This document shows, piece by piece, positions 32,784 to 35,511 of a DNA stretch of 35,511 nt. Position 1 is the stretch's first letter, and each line of letters begins with the position of its first letter. Position numbers and translations under genes: made by a program. Location of the stretch: assembly GCF_009711265.1 (NCBI RefSeq), contig NZ_WMII01000003.1, positions 293,694 to 329,204 on the forward strand, in the 5' to 3' direction. Origin of the DNA: Paracoccus shanxieyensis (GTDB lineage: Bacteria; Pseudomonadota; Alphaproteobacteria; Rhodobacterales; Rhodobacteraceae). The notes below the pieces were generated by a model. It ran no database searches, was not told where the DNA came from, and worked only from the letters and a program-made list of their open reading frames with translations.

Positions 32784-33173
32784 TCAGGTACCGAGGAAAG
32801 TGTTCTTCTGCTCGATCCAGCTCATCGGGAACGGGTCCATAAGTCGCGCAAGCGTAACGGCATCGTTCTGCCGTCCGTCGAGAACCGCCTCAATGATGCC
32901 AGGCTCAAGCTGCGTCAGGCGCAGGATGCGCGTCATATAGGACGTCGCGATCCCCTCCCGCTCGGCCAGTTCAGCGATGGTGGCGAACTCACCCGACTCG
33001 AGCATCCGCTTCCAGCGGAAGGCACGGGCCAGCGCCTTGACCAGCGTGCTGTCCGGCGTGCGCTCTGGTCGGACGCGGTCGGGCAGTTGCATCTCCTTGC
33101 GTCCGCCGCGCTTCACGATGCGGAATGGCACGTGGATTGTGACCGTCTCGGGGACCGCCGTCGCGCGGGTCAT
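32784..33173 (-). CDS. ParB/KorB-like helix-turn-helix protein of the recombinase cassette
   Basis: 129 residues, starting inside the recombinase stop codon (ATGA). A helix-turn-helix is visible at about 65-90: TIAELAEREGIATSYMTRIL, in the style of ParB-type DNA-binding domains, followed by LEPGIIEAVLDGRQ. The N-terminal part is basic (KRGGRKEMQLPDRVRPER). It has no ParB nuclease/CTPase motif. Its place directly after a serine recombinase suggests control of excision or of the cassette's own promoter; such a partner is often found with DUF2924/recombinase sets in alphaproteobacteria, but its role is unproven. Confidence 0.7.
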   Translation of the reverse strand: MTRATAVPETVTIHVPFRIVKRGGRKEMQLPDRVRPERTPDSTLVKALARAFRWKRMLESGEFATIAELAEREGIATSYMTRILRLTQLEPGIIEAVLDGRQNDAVTLARLMDPFPMSWIEQKNTFLGT

Positions 33174-34491
33174 GCTGCTGCTCCGATGCTGCCAGACAGC
33201 ATCTCGCGCGCGAGCCCTCCGAGGCCGTCCATCCGGAGCCGGAAGTTGAGCCCGTTCGTGCCGATATCGACGCGCTCAACCAGCAGCGTGACAATGCGGG
33301 CCTGCTCTGCGGGGAAGAGTTCGTCCCACAGCGGATCGAGCTGCTGCAAGGCCGCGCGTGCGTCGGCCTCGGAGATGTCTTCGACGTAGGCACGCGCCGC
33401 CTTCAAGGTCCCCGCAACAATCTCCGGCTGGCGAAAGACGGCGCGAAGCTGGTCGATCACCGCCGCCTCGATATCGCCCGCGGGCACGCGGCCGACCGGG
33501 CACGACCCAGCGCCATGCTTCAGCACGGTCTGGCTGACGTAGTAGCGGTACAGCCGCCCGCCCTTGCGCGTGTGCGTTGGCGAGAACGCGGCGCCATCGG
33601 GACCAAACACCAGCCCTTTCAGCAGCGCGGGCGTGTCCGAGCGGGTGCAGGCGGCGCGCTTGCGCGGGCTTTCCTGCAGGATGGCATGGACGCGATCCCA
33701 CGTCTGGCGGTCGATGATCGCGTCGTGCTCGCCGGGATAGCTCTCGCCCTTGTGCACCGCCTCGCCGATGTAGGCGCGGTTGCTGAGCATCCGGTAGATG
33801 TATTTTTTGTCGATCCGGTTGCCGCGCGGCGTCCGGAGGCCGCGTGCGCCGACCTCCCGCGCCAGTTCCGTGCAGGACCCGATCTCGAGAAAGCGGTCGA
33901 AGACCCAGCGAACGTGCGCGGCGCTCTCGTCGTCGACCACCAGCTTCCGGTTCTTGACCCGATAGCCGTAGGGCGGCACCCCGCCCATCCACATGCCCTT
34001 CTTCCGACTGGCGGCGAACTTGTCGCGGATGCGTTCAGCCGTGACCTCGCGTTCGAACTGGGCGAACGAGAGCAGGATATTCAGCGTCAGCCGCCCCATC
34101 GACGTGGTGGTATTGAAGCTCTGCGTGACCGATACGAAGGTCACGCCGTTCCGGTCGAACACCTCGACCAGCTTGGCGAAATCCGCCAGCGACCGAGAGA
34201 GGCGGTCGATCTTGTAGACCACCACCACATCGACCAGCCCATCCTCGATGTCCTCCAGCAGCCGTTTCAGGCCGGGCCGTTCCAGCGTGCCGCCAGAGAT
34301 GCCTCCGTCGTCATACGGATCCCTGACCAGCACCCAGCCCTCGGAGCGCTGGCTGGCGATGTAAGCCTCGCAGGCCTCGCGTTGGGCGTGGAAGCTGTTG
34401 AACTCCTGCTCCAGCCCTTCCTCGGAGGATTTCCGGGTGTAGACCGCGCACCGCAGCTTGCGAAGGAGCTTCGATTTATCGGGTGGCTTCG

Positions 34492-34495
<4 letters not shown>
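33170..34495 (-). CDS. Large serine recombinase
   Basis: 441 residues from ATG 34495, which overlaps the DUF2924 stop. The resolvase catalytic domain covers about 15-165: YTRKSSEE (Ser23 as the expected nucleophile in YxRxS), DDGGISGGTLERPGL (62-76) and YKIDRLSRSLADF (94-106). The recombinase domain follows (about 185-290; VPPYGYRVKNRKLVVDDESAA, NRAYIGEAVHKG). In place of the usual Cys4 zinc ribbon there is LKGLVFGPDGAAFSPTHTRKGGRLYRYYVS, lacking the CxxC pairs. The C-terminal coiled region is short. It likely integrates or excises the island or one cassette of it. Serine recombinases do not generally use tRNA genes, so it may not be the enzyme that placed the island at tRNA-Ser. Confidence 0.92.
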
Positions 34496-35024
<529 letters not shown>

Positions 35025-35028
<4 letters not shown>

Positions 35029-35228
35029 GCATTTCTCCGGTGCGTTGGAGTTGCATGACGGCATTGGTCGGGCGGATAGTGTAGGCAACGTTCTCCAGTA
35101 TCGTCAGATACTTCGCCCCCATCTCGAATCCGCAACCGAACCAGCCCGAGCGCCAGCACGCCGCAAAGCTCAGTGCGGCGCTCTGCGGGCGTCATCTGGT
35201 CGGGCGGGAGCGGATTGGGGCGTTTCAT
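35025..35228 (-). CDS. Small unknown protein of the recombinase cassette
   Basis: 67 residues. It starts at ATG 35228 within the stop of the upstream gene and its own stop overlaps the DUF2924 start, so it is held in the same coupled chain. Recognisable parts are MTPAERRTELCGVLALGLVRLRIRD and the C-terminal PPDQCRHATPTHRR. I have seen such small proteins beside DUF2924 genes but know no function. Two Cys (16 and 38) and basic residues are not enough to call a zinc finger. Confidence 0.65.
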
Positions 35229-35511
35229 GCAGCCGACCGCTCCGCACGGCCAAGAACGGCAGCGGTGATCGCGCCGCGGTTCCAACGGAAGTTCAGATGG
35301 CAGTTGGCGGCGTATTTCGACAGGCTGAAATCCAGCCCATTGGCCTCGTGCCCCGCGCGCTGCAGCAGGTCCATCTGTTTCATCGTCGCCGGGTCGTTCA
35401 GCCAGCGACGGCTCTTGATCGAGGCGGTCCCCGTCTCGGTGGCGCGCAGGAAATCGTCTGCGGCGGCGAGCGCCTGCACCCGGGTGCCGATGGCAAGCGG
35501 CCGGATCGCCC
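35225..35511 (-). CDS. C-terminal fragment of an unknown (possibly helicase-type) protein
   Basis: The frame is open to the right edge of the window, so only the last 95 or so residues are visible; a GTG at 35479 is not assumed to be the start because in-frame codons continue beyond it. The stretch RRWLNDPATMKQMDLLQRAG, then LSKYAANCHLNFRWNRGAI, reminds me of the C-terminal tail of phage/island DEAD/DEAH-type helicases, but no helicase motif lies inside the window. The stop codon overlaps the start of the 67-residue gene. Confidence 0.45.
   Translation of the reverse strand, partial: AIRPLAIGTRVQALAAADDFLRATETGTASIKSRRWLNDPATMKQMDLLQRAGHEANGLDFSLSKYAANCHLNFRWNRGAITAAVLGRAERSAA

Overview
The window is high-GC DNA with alphaproteobacterial gene content and fits the Rhodobacteraceae, most likely a Paracoccus-like organism. 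The pointers are the class I lysyl-tRNA synthetase, an opgG-opgH-opgC periplasmic glucan cluster, a HugZ-type protein, a collagen-stalk/beta-helix protein pair, and candidate CtrA sites. The species call is an inference from gene content only.

Positions 1-24200 look like ordinary chromosome. At the left edge is a plus-strand pair: the end of a DUF11-type adhesin-like protein, and a 1193-residue outer-membrane beta-barrel protein translationally coupled to it. Next come two minus-strand right-handed beta-helix proteins of pectate-lyase-3 type. One has a collagen-like stalk, neither has a visible signal peptide, and both have a CtrA-like TTAA-N7-TTAA element at a similar distance upstream. A HugZ/pyridoxamine-oxidase-fold gene lies between them. 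lysK and a small terB-like gene follow, divergent from each other. A long minus-strand run then reads opgG > opgH > opgC > fhs > nadD > dacB, with gaps of -4 to 21 nt, which suggests one operon joining osmoregulated periplasmic glucan synthesis and succinylation, one-carbon metabolism, NAD synthesis and peptidoglycan trimming. After it, a secreted PepSY protein with a GPRE-rich low-complexity segment is transcribed divergently from a PepSY / OmpR-type response regulator / PhoQ-type histidine kinase operon. A tRNA-Ser(UGA) gene with its own terminator closes this block.

Positions 24200-35511 look like a genomic island next to the tRNA. Its genes are all on the minus strand. Read 5' to 3' on that strand, the right part carries a site-specific recombination cassette: the C-terminal end of a possible helicase, a 67-residue protein, a DUF2924 protein, a large serine recombinase and a ParB-like helix-turn-helix protein. 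All are joined by 4-nt ATGA overlaps. A defence operon follows: a Phd/YefM antitoxin with no visible toxin, hsdR, hsdM, hsdS, a DUF3800 protein, and a 158-residue protein that may be a RelE/BECR-like nuclease. The last four are again joined by ATGA overlaps. Behind it lies an HNH endonuclease with an N-terminal PUA/EVE-like region.

The most interesting lead is the defence operon. It is a type I restriction-modification system with two extra genes translationally coupled to hsdS and an antitoxin gene in front that could act as its regulator. The paired CtrA-like boxes in front of the two beta-helix genes are the second lead. No CRISPR array, rRNA, insertion sequence or transposase was seen.
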